Assembly (NCBI GenBank): GCA_036852015.1
Contig: JAANDG010000618.1
Span: forward strand, 20,930 to 84,929
Direction: 5' to 3'
Length of the DNA stretch: 64,000 bases
Source: Pelodera strongyloides
Taxonomy: Eukaryota > Nematoda > Chromadorea > Rhabditida > Rhabditidae
Under the pieces are notes generated by a model. It made no database searches. It was not told where the DNA came from and worked only from the letters and a program-made list of their open reading frames with translations. Shown piece by piece: positions 1 to 13,200 of the stretch. The position numbers were made by a program, and so were the translations under genes. How positions within the stretch are numbered: the first letter of the stretch is position 1; each line of letters starts with the position of its first letter.

Positions 1-100
1 ATACTAGTAACCATGACTAAGAGGTGTATATACCTCGTACTTTCAATAAGAAACTGAGAGTCGAAATAACTTATTTATTAAAGCATATATATGTTTCCAC

Positions 101-3100
101 TCATGGCTTTTTGTGCGTGAGGAAAATACGCCAACATGTGAAAATTAAAAAGGCAATTTCAATGAAACTGATGATCGAAACGCCCATGAGGACACCGAGT
201 AGTCCACCGAGATTCGAGATGAAACGATTGAACTGAAATGAAATCTTTTGGAATTTTTGCATGCGTCTCTTTGCATATACTTCTCGTAGAACGACAGCTA
301 GCCGTGTTATTACTACAAGAGGAACAAATTGTAAGATAGAAAATACAGAGAAAAACAAAATCACAGAAAACCGTCGTTGACCCGTCACCAAATGTACTAT
401 ACAGAAAAAAACCATCTGGTGACCGGTTCGTGACTGGTTCATGTCCATTTTTAACACTTGGTGACTGTTTTCGGTGAAACTTTGTCATACATGGTCACGA
501 AGAGGTCACCAAATGGGCTCGGCCAAGAAAAAAAAACCGTGATTTCCCATGTTACTCACATCCATGGCGGGGGTTTCCTCGAAGAACTGGTAGTTCATTC
601 CCGAAAAAGCAACCTAAAATAAACTTTTGCTCATTTAATATTTCCGGGTAAGTATTCCGCGTTGATTCCGAATCAGTCGAGAAACACTGCCCCCCTTTCG
701 GAGTAGGATAGTTTACTAGGCACAAGTACAACAAACCTTAAAGCGAAATACCGGCCGGTTTTTGAAACGCATCGCGGACAGCTAAATTCTTACGCATTTA
801 TGCTAATTTGCTCGATTTTAGCTCGATTTTTTATTGTAATTTATGTTCCTTTGCACAAGTTGCATAAGAATGATAGTGTACTTGATACGTTTCGAAAACC
901 GGCCGGCATTTATTTCTCTTTAAATTACCTGAATTAGTACTGTGTCCTGAAAACTTCTCGTGCAATTCGTTTTCAGATCTTCATCTGTGATCAAGCCACA
1001 TTCGGTAGGCTGCAAATTCAAAGACGCTCACAATGCTTTATTATTTATTCCTTAAAGGGAAAGGCCAATTTCAGGTAACACCCTATTTTAGATGATTCTA
1101 GCTGATTCTCCGTGTCAAATATGGTAGGATGCAATTTTTTCCAATTTTCGCGCGCAAAATTCACGCCCATTCGGGCTGATTGGCCAATAATCCAATTGAC
1201 ACGCCCATAGTGCCAACTTACCGTTACAGTACCCCAATGATGAAGGCAATGAACTGGGAATGAGCACTTTCTACAGTAACCAATATCTACAAACGGATCG
1301 AAAGGGTGAATATAATAGAGGAGAAATGACCATATGTAGACGAGTAACTCCAAACCTCGTTTGCATAAATTGCCCGCGAGAAGCTCACAAAATATTGGCT
1401 GTTTGCACAGGGAAGAGGGCACACGCAATCATCCCAAGTAGATGGATCACCCTTGGTATTCGCCACATTTTCAACACATGCTCCTGAAAAAAATGCAAAA
1501 AAAGGGACTGGACGAGTTCTTCGTGTTTAGGTGATTATTTATTTTTATTTATTTATTTATTTATTAAATACACCAAAAAGGTGTGCAGAAAAACCAACAT
1601 ATAAACTCAAACAGATGACCGATATGATTAGCAATGAGAGTTGACATTCTGCATTTGGAATATTGTTGCAAAAGGAATAAAACCAGCATTTTTTGTTTGA
1701 GCAAACAAGCGTTTGAGTTTGGAGGCAATGAAGAAGTAATGAGTATTAGGAAATTAATACTTATTAAGACAATTAATAAAATTTGAGCTTCAATTAAAGA
1801 AAAAATCCAACTTGTCGTGAGATCGCATGGTGCCTTATCCGGAGGCATTGGATATCGTGGATCCATACATCCACACGCATCACATACTGCATTTTGATAA
1901 CATGAACGAAGGCAACCCTGAACGTGTAGGTTTTACTGAATATTTCACGTAGGTTAAAGGTTAAGGTTAAACAGATGGGTTCACTACAAATCACCTTGTT
2001 TTTATATTTTAGTTTGATTGTACAAAGGAAAACTTAAACAAAGAGCAAAAAAATATTCCTTGAATTATTCCCTGGGACAGATATTAGGTAAAAAAGGTGG
2101 GTATTGATCGATCTTCCGATAAAGTTGTACTGCAAGATAAACTAAAGAAGCTAAGAGATATGGCTGAAACACACTGTTTTGAGCAAATAAACTGTAGTCT
2201 TCATCGTACCGCGCGGGTCCCGTGCTTGAACTACACGGTACGGCTCTGTTTTGTTTTTGGATTCAGTTAGTTCACTTCTTGGGGGAAGAATAGGAAGAAT
2301 AAGCAAACTGGTTTCCTTCACAGGTGGCCGTCAGAACTAATTTACTAATAAATTGTATGTTGGTAAAAACTGATAAAAGAAAAAGAAAAAGTTATAAGTT
2401 ATAACGTATAAAAGTCTCACAACATCAATCGGGTACATGCATGGAAAGAAGAGAGACAGGTATAATTAGTAGAACTAATGATCTAAATCGCTCACATCTG
2501 TTGTGTACGCTCCTGTATAGTAATATGCCTTTACTTCATTTGGCTCGTTTATACATTTACCATATTGACCACCGAGACGACCGTACTCTGTCTGGAAAAG
2601 TTTAATGCAAAAGTTAAAAATTCAAGTTTAAAGTTTCCAACAAAAGGAGGATAGTTCAGGAGAACAAATGTTAAAGCCATGCAACATCCGGTTTTAAAAC
2701 TTATATCGGACGCTGTATTCTCATGTAGTGTATAGGCAAATAACCGCGCGATTTTTTGTCCGAATTATATTCATTTGCATACAACATATGGGAATAAAGT
2801 TGCCCAACATCCCCAAGCACAACATGAGCGCTTAGCAGCGCTTCGTACTAAACTAAAACTTCTTATAGGAAGCAATTTTCAGTCTGACCATAAATATATG
2901 CCATTTGTATGTATGTAATCACACACGACTGCTTCATGCTAAAATGAGGCATTTCCGGCTGAATTATAGGTCGAATTATTACCAAAATTTTTTCCACCAG
3001 GTAAGATATAAAAAAGCACTGTTGTTTTACATAATCTAACTTTTTTAATTTTTTTTTTATTATACTTTCTCCACATACCAATTCAGGGAAGAGTTCCGTA

Positions 3101-6100
3101 TGGCCATTCGGCTCTGCGTTATAACGGACAGATTCGGAGAAAATGTCTTCTTCAGCTGGATGAATAAAAACCTGTAATTTCGAGGTTCTCAGTTTTCAAT
3201 AGGTATTTAGTTGCAAGGAACTTGGGTGTATGGCAGACAGTAGGTAGAGAGGTACACCATACGCCTTTTAATATGAAGAACCAAAAATGTAGCTCCGGAA
3301 TCACTTGGTTGAGATGCCAACAACAAAAAGTGTCGTTTATTTCTTTTATATGTATATGGAATTAGAAAAAAAATCACAAATCCCGATTCACCAAAATAGC
3401 TTCTGTATCCACCCACGGAAAGTACTCATCCTGGTTGATGCGCATCAGAGTGTAAAAGCCTAAAATAATAGTAGGTATGTTTGAAATAAGCCAACCTATT
3501 TTTTTTTTGGTTCAAACTCATTGTTTCTCAAAATGCACAGCCCTAAATACGCAATTATGCGTACTTACGTAATGCTCGTAGCTCCTGAAGAACGGGGTAG
3601 GTTCTGATAGGAAACTGTGCAAGTCTAATGCTTCAGAATGTTTTTACTATTGCCCACTACTTTTAGGCGATAAAACGTGGCCCGCGAAAAGGCAAATAGT
3701 TGTTCCTAGTAATACAGCATTATAGACTACCTCCCATAACGCCACTCATCCTTTTCTTATATATTCTCTCTGTATTATTTCTGTGGTTAAACGTGAAACA
3801 ATTTCCCAGCGTCACATCGTTCCATTTGAGCAAATCCAAGCTAAAATGTCTCTTATTATATAAAGGAGAAGAGTCATTTTGATTATTGCGCTTTTGAATG
3901 TTGTTATAGCCATACTGTATGGTGTGTGCGATAAAAAGTTTAAGGTTAGACCCGTCTACGCAAGGGATATGAAATACGCGCGGGTCCCGTACCTGAAATA
4001 CACGGTCCGGCCTGCTCTGGTTTTTGGTTTCAGTTAGTTCGCTTCCTAGCCAAGGATAGCGATTGAGCACCTTTTTCCTCCGCAACCGAAATTGCTACCA
4101 ATGTACTCTAATGAGAAGGCTTGGTCTGCCCGGGGCAGGAGTCGAACCGATGAGCCACAGTGCCTTCGCTGCTCTTGAAGCAGCGAATTAGGCACTGCGC
4201 CAGCCGAACCCCCCCCCTGCCATAAAGTGCCATAAAATTACTTTAAAAATAATGATCACCCACTCGACTTCCAGTGTTTTCTCCTCATAAGTTGCCCATA
4301 CGAATAAATCATCGAAATCCCAGCTCATTTCTTGTCTTTCCGCATCGCTGTCCAATCCCAATATAAATGGGACCATATCTTTGATCATAGCTGGATTGCC
4401 GAGAAGCTCTTGCATAAGCTGAAAGGCCAACAAACTCAGAATATTCAACAATTTTCAGCAAAGCTATTATCTTGGTCCGCAGACTGTTGCGACGTACTGC
4501 TCATTTGGTGGCTATAGTGGGAATGAGCGGTGCCAAACTCACGTTTAACATTTGATCATCGATTCCTCCAAAGATCTGTATGAGCACGTCGTAGATGAGC
4601 ATTTCTGTCATAAAGCAACATTATATAAGGTGGCATGGCGCAGTGGCAAGTGTCTTGCTCACACCGCAGCTCGTTAGCTCGATTCCGGCCTTGAACCTCT
4701 CACCGGAGCATATATGTAAAAGTTGGTAACTGGGTTAAAGTAGCGGAGATTAACCGGCTTCCCGAGAAAATTGGAATTGGAAGTTATTAAGTTATTCTAT
4801 GGTTTTATAACAATTTCCCTGTATTTACTCTTACTCTTAACCTTTCTTGTTTGGTAATTGCATGGGCACGTGGGTCTCAAGTTGTTGCAGGATGACCGAT
4901 AAAATCGAACCGATAAAAAATGTTTAAATATACAAAAACAAACCAATTTCACAAAATTCTCCCGTATAATCCGGACCGCATTGGCATGTGTAACTGTTCA
5001 GTCCATCAATGCACTGCGCCTGAAGGCTTATGTAAATTTTTATCAAAATTTTTTGTTCCGAACTAGTACGATTACGAATTACGAGTGATTTTTTTGACTT
5101 CATTTGACTCGCTCAATTAGAACCGGCAACTGACTCGTTTGTGAAAGATAACCATCGAAACATATTTTTGTTCAATTTATTTGTGAGAAGCTCATTTTTT
5201 GATAATAGTCAATGTACAGATTAATAATGGGCATGGGCACGAAATTTGCGCCCCAAATATATAAGATGTAGAGAACGTTCACTTATAAATATTCGTTACC
5301 GTCCCTAGTCAAAACGGTAAAACTGACAATATTCGTTATTATTTAGGGTTGAAAGCTAATATCAGCAGGTAACCATCAGTTTTACAGGAAATGATGTACT
5401 CAAGCTCAGAAGCCGTATTCGATATTCACCACCGACCGAAAATAGCACGATAGACGCAGGGAAAAAAAACAGAAGTTCCCTGGGGAATTGCTTGGTGAAT
5501 ATGGCCTCAGAAGTCAGAAGAAAATGTAAATAAGAAATAAAAGGAAAAATAACCAGGGGATCCGATTTATTGCATGTGCTGTAGGTGACCCAATTTTCAT
5601 TGGAATATTCACAGTCGTCCGGATCTAAACTTACGAAGTATAAGTATAAATCATTACTATAAAAAAAATTCTGCTACGTCATCATTTACTGCTTCCCGCA
5701 TCTCTCAGTTTGTATATAAATGTTTATGAATAAAAAAAAATGCTCCATCATATATAGAGGCCGCCTTTTATTACGGAATGAGTGACCAGCCTTCCTCCAA
5801 GATACAACCTTCCTATGTTTTCACCTAGCGCCGTTTATGCCGCTCGGTCGTGCGCCCAGTCGGGCGGTCTGCTCCGCCTCTACCAGATTGAATATAAAAT
5901 AAAATATAAAATGAAACGTTAGATAACTTACTCGTCTCACAATATTCTCCTTGTGTACCGCTGACACACTCACACGTGAAAAATGGCTCCTCTGGTGGTG
6001 TAATCTAAAAAAAAGTGCTCTGAAATAACGTAAATACTTATACTAATAATAATCATTTATTGACACATTATGTGTAAGTGTGCTTAAATTATGAAGAGAA

Positions 6101-9100
6101 TGAGAAGGTTGGGAAATAAAGCCACATGTAACGATAAGCTTGAGGTTTTTTGCCAGGAGTTTGCATAATTTACCTCCGTACACGTTCCGCCATACATACA
6201 CGGCGACGAGTTGCACTCTTTCACGTCTGAAATGCTTCTACTTGCAGTAAAGTCGTAAAGTTTAAGTGCTAAAGTTGACGCAGAACCCATTTTATGAGCA
6301 TGAGTCTAGAATGCTTCCGTCGCTCAACAGGTAGACCATTCAATGTAAAAGCGATCGATAGGGCTTCGAATCCCAACCCCGGCGGAGGTTTTTGTGTTCT
6401 TCATTTCCGTCAGGAATTATCGAAACTTGATAAAAGGGCATCGGACATTGTGACAAACAAACATTTCTCTTTTATAGATTTAAGATTATACATAATCCTT
6501 TCTCCAGCACAACTATCCATTTTATAAAATCTCTTAGAATCGAGTTCTCCTGTATTGGACATCTGAGGATTATTTTCAAAAATCGAAACTAGAAAATATC
6601 CCACCAACAGTACACGTGGTGCCGTTCCAACCAGGGTCGCATGTACATTTATATGCCGCTTTCAGGCCAGAACCCGTGGGATTGCACGTTCCATGTTTGC
6701 ACGGATTCGAATTACAGTAGTTGGGTGCTAAACAATTTCGATTAAATATTCTCGACTACGGACGTATGTATTTGACCTTTTTAAATTCACGTAGATCCAT
6801 AGATGTTATCATTGTCTGTGGTTACGGTAGCCGTGCTTCAGAGCTCCGGACATCTCCGTCAGATTTTAATCCTATTTGGTTACGGTAGTTCGTGCTTTAG
6901 ATCTCAGGAAAACACCGGGAGATTTGATTCTTACTTGGATACGGTAGCTCGTGCTTCAGACCTCCGGAAAACTCCGTGAGAATTGATTCCTATTGATTGC
7001 GCCTTTCACAGCGAATTTACTTGTACAAAACGGGTTTCAAGCTTTATTTTAGACACGCTGCATAAGCAAAAAAAAGCAAGAACTTTATTTCTCTCGTTGA
7101 GTTCGAACTTACCGTAGGTGTTTCAAGCGATACCGGCCGGTTTTTGAAACGCATCTCAAGTACTTGCATTCCTATGCATTCATGCAAAGTGGGGTCTAGT
7201 TTTTATTCTAATTTTTGCTCATCTGCATATGCTGCATAAGAAGCAGGTGTACGCAACGCGTTTCAAAAACCGGAAAAAATCCGCAACGAAAAACATACTA
7301 CGTTTTAAAGGGGGAGGCCCACGAGAAATATGTTTTCCTCAATTTACTTGCACAGAATGTCCGCAATTTCAGAAATATTACTGTGAAAATCTCATTATTT
7401 GAAGCCAAGAACTCACAGAGTTGTTCTCCGGCAAAGAGTTCGGCCAGGTACCGTTGTCAGGATCAATTTTTGCGCTTTTAGGGCTTTCCTGTGTTGGAAA
7501 CGCCTCTTTATAATTGTAGGAATGATCTCTATTCGTTTGAACATTATTACGTTGAAAAAGAATGCAAGTGCACGGATATAAACCGTAAAAACCAATTTTT
7601 GGGTTGCTGACTACGGTACCTGTTCGAACTGTTTAGCATAGAATATCTCTGCGAGTTCTAGATGCAAATGAATGCGGTTTTCACAGTAATATTTCTGAGA
7701 TACCGGACATTCTGCGCAAGTAAATTGAATAAAACTTTTTTCTCGTGAGCCTCTCCCTTTAAGGATTTTGTATAAGCAGTAAACATTTACCAAACCAAAA
7801 TCAACGAAATGATTATCGTTGCATTAATTACTGACAATACGTTTCAGACGTTTCATATAAGCGTGAACACTTTTTTTTTGAAGTATCACATGTGCAGTAT
7901 TGAAGGACGCCTCAGGCGGCGATAGCCGTCTGGTATATACTATATACATCGAGAAAACATACTATCGCAAGTTTTGCCCGTGTACAAACTCAGACACTCG
8001 CACTCGAAATCGTTGTCCAGTTCAATGCATTTTCCACCATATAGACACGGCGAAGAGCTGCATTGCATAACCTCTGAAATTTGTTACTTTGCCCTTTTTC
8101 TTTATGGAGAGCTTGTATTTTTTTTTCAGTTTCACATTCGTCATTGAGGAATCCTGATAGCTTGTCGTGACTGTGACCTTTGTATTCTTTACAAGCATGA
8201 CGTTTTACAAGGTACAAAATTCCAAACCCCTGATGATTTTGTAGGATTATGTCAATAAGGAAGTATGTTTTACTTCGATGTTGACCGAAATTGCCACAAA
8301 TTTTGCGGATGTTGCCAAATTAGTCAGTAGTTAAATTAAGAGCAGTCCCCAAAAGGGACCTTCGTAAAAAATGTGCTTGTTGGTAGACCTGAAGTATGTA
8401 TAATAGCCGATCAACGAAAGAAAACATCGAAATCGCCTTACTATCGCAATTTTGTCCGGAGTTTTTATTGTTGCACTTGCATTCGTAGGTCATTGTTTCC
8501 AGAAAATCCGTGCAATTATTTCCCGCACCGCATGGATTGCTGTCGCATGGAGCGTAAGCTAAATATTCAAATTAACTTGGAACTGTAAGTGTGCGGGCTA
8601 TGCTGGATAAAATAGAGGTGCACCGGGAAGTGGTCGCGACGCACGGAAATAGCACCGTGTGGAGATTTCCAAACTAACTAAAGATCGACGTCTTGCATAC
8701 AAAAATAGAATACTCATTTACTTTCATTGCAGTCGGCGCCCATGAAGCCTCGCTGGCATATGCAACTGGCACTTCCAGTCGATTCAATGCACTGTGCGCC
8801 GTTGGTGCAATTTGTTGTCTCGCATTGTTCCTCTTCGTCTAAAATTTAGGAAAATGGTGGTCAGGATTAAATGGCAAGATGGCATGTAAATGGACACGAG
8901 ACAACTTCAGGATAGCCGATGAGCGTATAAGTATAATAACAGATTACAGATTTTTCAGTTTAGAGCGAAATGCCGGCCGGTTTTTGAAACACATCGAATA
9001 GACTAGGAAATGACCATAAATTACTATAAAAATCGAGCTCAATTCGAGCAAATTAGCATACATATGTATGTTTTTCAAAAACCGCCTGGTATTTCGCTTT

Positions 9101-10237
9101 CTTTTCAAAAACCGCCTGGTAAAGGTTTCGATTTGTATCTCATCATCATAGTTTTTCATAACCATTATTTAGTAAATAATTGCGTAATTATAATATGCAG
9201 ATGTGTCCAAGTTGAAACATCACTCTTTCAGTACACACGCGGACCTCAAGCAAAACTGGCTTTTTTCATAATAAATCGAGACTTAGAAAATGCAAGAAAA
9301 GCAAAACGCACCGTATAACATTATTACTTTTACGTTGTGCACGTTTTGAAGGTGCCATCTTTAATATAATTTAATCCTCTACAACTTTTGCATTACAGCT
9401 TTTCATAGTTCTAATATGTGCCTTGAAATTTCCCTTCTTAGAAAAATCAAGAAAATGAAAACGGAAACCGACCGTATAGCATTACTGAGGTAACTATGCC
9501 TCTTCGTTTATCTCTGCGCCCGCATATTTGATCATTGCTGAAATTGGCATAGATAGATAGTCACTGACATAATTTACTGACAATGAGACATTATGGGGTT
9601 TCAATGTATGGCAAACACTGTGTTTTGCTTAATTATCAAATGTGCATCTCATGTACGATTTTGCACACTCCTTTGAAAGGTCTGTGATGTCCTCGTGTAG
9701 TGCCAATCTACGGTAAATTTTCTTGGAAGCAAAATCCGTCAATTTTTACCAATCATTGAAATTGAAACCCCTGGATACTCTAATACACACAAATTCTCTA
9801 ATCAGGGAACAATTCAGTAATATGAAGTCCTGTGCATTACTAATTTATTCACGCTTCCTTTATTTTTTTGATTCAATCATTTAGCTAAAACATCATTTAG
9901 AGCAATATCAGCTGCATCATTGGCACAAATAGAAACGCAGGGTTGATTGTGGTCAGTAACACAAATGTACGCACGCACGCCCGCACGCACGTCCGCACGC
10001 ACGCACGCACGCCCGCACGCACGCACGCACACTACATAAGCTCCCCGAGAGAGGTGAGTAAACTGTCTAGAAAACGACAACATACCCATTATAATTTTTA
10101 TTATTATTATTTCCACCCGCGGAATCTCTGCACTGTGCGTTACAATAAGAATTTCCGTAGTCTGATTGTGGTGTAGAGGAATCATTGAACGGGTTACCAA
10201 CGGTAAGGTAACATTCATTACCAACCACGACTGAAAA

Positions 10238-10272
<35 letters not shown>

Positions 10273-13200
10273 CTGTTTTACTGTTCAAAAGGACGAACCC
10301 TTTAAAAATTGATTTCCGGAATTTTCACATGACTTCTGGATTTTTTACGGTGAAAACGGTATTTCACAATACCAAAAACTCGCCGAGTTATTTCCCGTAA
10401 CACTGGGTCTGAGCTAACATATTCAGGAACACAATTTTACATTCCTTGGGCATGTAGAGCCCATTGCGCTTTGACAGAAACGATCGTCACGTATTCCCTC
10501 ATAATTGTGAAGATAAATAATGCTCGGATTAAATCGCAACTATGTATAAGACTGTGGTAGCGGCAATCTCACTCAGGAATCAGAGTTTCGTTTATAAAAA
10601 GCTTTTTCCACAATCCTTCTTATTGATCAGGAAGAAACTCAGCTGCTGGGGCCCAGAAATACGGCCCTTTTTAATCCCTTTAAAGCTAAATACCGGCCAG
10701 TTTTTGAAGCTCTCTCAAGGACTTGCATTCCTATGCATTTATGCGAAGTGGGGTCTAATTGGGGTCTATTTTTATTCTAATTTTTACTCATTTGCATATG
10801 GTTCATAAGAAAGCAGGTGTAGGTGTACACATGCGTTTCAAAAACCGGCCGGTACTTCGGTTTAGCAACTAGACTAGAATTGACTTACTATATGTGTCAT
10901 AAGGCGGGTCGACATTATACATTCTATTGTAGAAATAGTTCCTACAATCACTGGCCTTCGGCTGACTGCCGAGGCTTATTTTCTGGTCGGAAAGTGCAGA
11001 GAGAATTGATTCGTCCATGATAAAACATCCGAGACCGGTTTCATTAGCTGTAATATACTTAAAGCCATAACACACGTGTTTCTAAACATAAGATTCTCTA
11101 GAATCGTTCAAGGTTCAAACCCAAGCGCGTATGGCATCTTTAAAATGTCGGACTACAGAGAAAATCAATTATTTATTTATGTTTTGTTATTTTACCATAA
11201 TATTTCAGTTGTCCATAGATTATACGCATTTTCTCACAAAACTGGGAAAAAAACTTTTTTTTCGTGGGCCTTTCAGATGATTCAAAAAAGTAAAACTCAC
11301 TAAAGGTTTCTTGTTGCCCACATTTTGGCCCTTGCCACCCTGGATTACATTTACAGTAATAGGCTTCGCCGTGAAAAAGCATAGTACAAACTCCATTCGC
11401 ACAACCATCCGTTTTTAGGAAGCACGTGTTTTCATCTACAACAAAAATTCGTGAATTAATAACTCAATAACATTGTACAGTTAACATAATGTAAATCTTG
11501 ATGGCTCATATATTTTTAGAGGAGCTCAGAAAATTATGTTCAATTTGCTCACTCAGAGACGGTGTTGCGAGGAAGATACCTTAAAGTACAGTAGGCACGT
11601 GCCTAGCCTTAGGACTCCTAAGGCTGGCTCGGCACGTGTCTACAGTACTTTATTAACGACGGACGTCCGCCATGAAGAGAGAAACCTTTCTTGAAGTTAC
11701 CATAGCACCTTCCTTGCGTCTTCGGCCCAGTTTTCCTATCTCTTCAAAAGTTCACAAAGTCGGAACAACGTCACTTACATTGACAAACTTCGCCCAGCCA
11801 TCGTTGCCAACATTTGCATGTGTAAGTGTCATTGCCAGTAGATTCGCATGTTCCGCCATTCATGCATGGACTTGAAGCACATGAACTTGATACGGCTGCA
11901 ACAGAATATTTGTAGATTTGTTGCAACTGTATATTAATTATTAATTATGTTTTAAAGGGTCAGGCCCATTTCAAATGACCCCTATTTTTGATGATTCCAT
12001 CTGCTTCTTCATGTCAAATATAGTAGGATAATATATTTTTCTTATTTTCAAGCGCAAAATTCACGCAGTATTCAGCAATTTACCATTGCCAGTCATACCC
12101 AACTATTTATCGCAGTTGACACGCCCCTTCGCGCTAATTGGGCAATATGCTCTATTGGGCGTGGCAATTGCGATATTGACCACTCAGCGTGAAAGGGCGT
12201 GCCAACTGCGATAAATAGTTGGGTATGAGTGCCCACGGTAAATTGCCGAATAGTGTGTGAATTTTGCGCTTGACAATTAGAAAAATATTGCATCCTACTA
12301 TATTTGACATGGAGAACCAGATGGAATCATCAAAAATAGGGGTCATTTGAAATGGGCCTGACCCTTTAATATTTATTAGATTTATTAGGTTATATTGCAA
12401 CTTTTTGTTTATTGTGCCACCACGAAACTTGGTGCAGTTCAGAAACTTGCCGACAGGCTGTGAAAAGGATGTAGATCCGCCAGTCAAAAGTGTTAGACTA
12501 CGAAGAATACCAATGTCAAATTGGTATAAACTGGGAGTACCAATATGAAAATGGTATCAAAAAGAGTACCAGTGTCGCAATTGTCCCCACAGAAGCCAGG
12601 CGCGCAGTCGCAATTGTAATTATCCACCAGATTTGTGCATGTGAAATTGCCGTTTGTTGGGCATGGATTCGAAACGCAATTGTTCGCCACTGAAAAAATA
12701 TATCACTTATAATTAGCGTCTCTCTCATAATTTATAACCACCAAACATTGGAAAAGTGGGCGTAGGCGGGAGTCCAACTGGTGAAATGAAGTTACCGCTC
12801 CAAAACATTTTTTTTGTGACACCATCGCTTTAAACATATATCTTAATTACAGCAACCTGTTGTGCAATTGCTTCCTGAAGTGCCATTATTGCACACACAA
12901 TACGATGTGTCTCTACAGTAGTAATAATCGTTCGCCGTAGTTCCAGTTGATAAAATAGAGCGACAGGCTCCATAGTTGGCACAACCATAAGGAGGAAAGA
13001 TTGGATGGGGCCCCTAGAGGAATAGAACAAACTTGGAATTCATGTTGTTAAAGCAGTGTGCCTCTTGGAACTGAAGTTGTTCCCACCTGAGAGACCAAAT
13101 ATAAATTTATGAAAATTGAGGTTCTTGTCAATATAATATAGTAAAATGTTAACCTGTAGTTTCACAAGTGCAAACACCAGTAATCGATTCCAAATAAGTA

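Noticed and set aside
281..312. Possible small exon (ITRLAVVLRE) before the last channel exon
   Set aside because: Phase does not fit its upstream neighbour, and the exon at 560-613 already supplies the expected PAMD motif directly before TM2.
9877..10224. 115-codon minus-strand frame ending in a cysteine-containing tail (CVTDHNQPCVSICAND)
   Set aside because: Its middle is the (CACG)n microsatellite and it overlaps the channel-gene exon in another frame. The tail has no acceptor that restores phase to the next exon.
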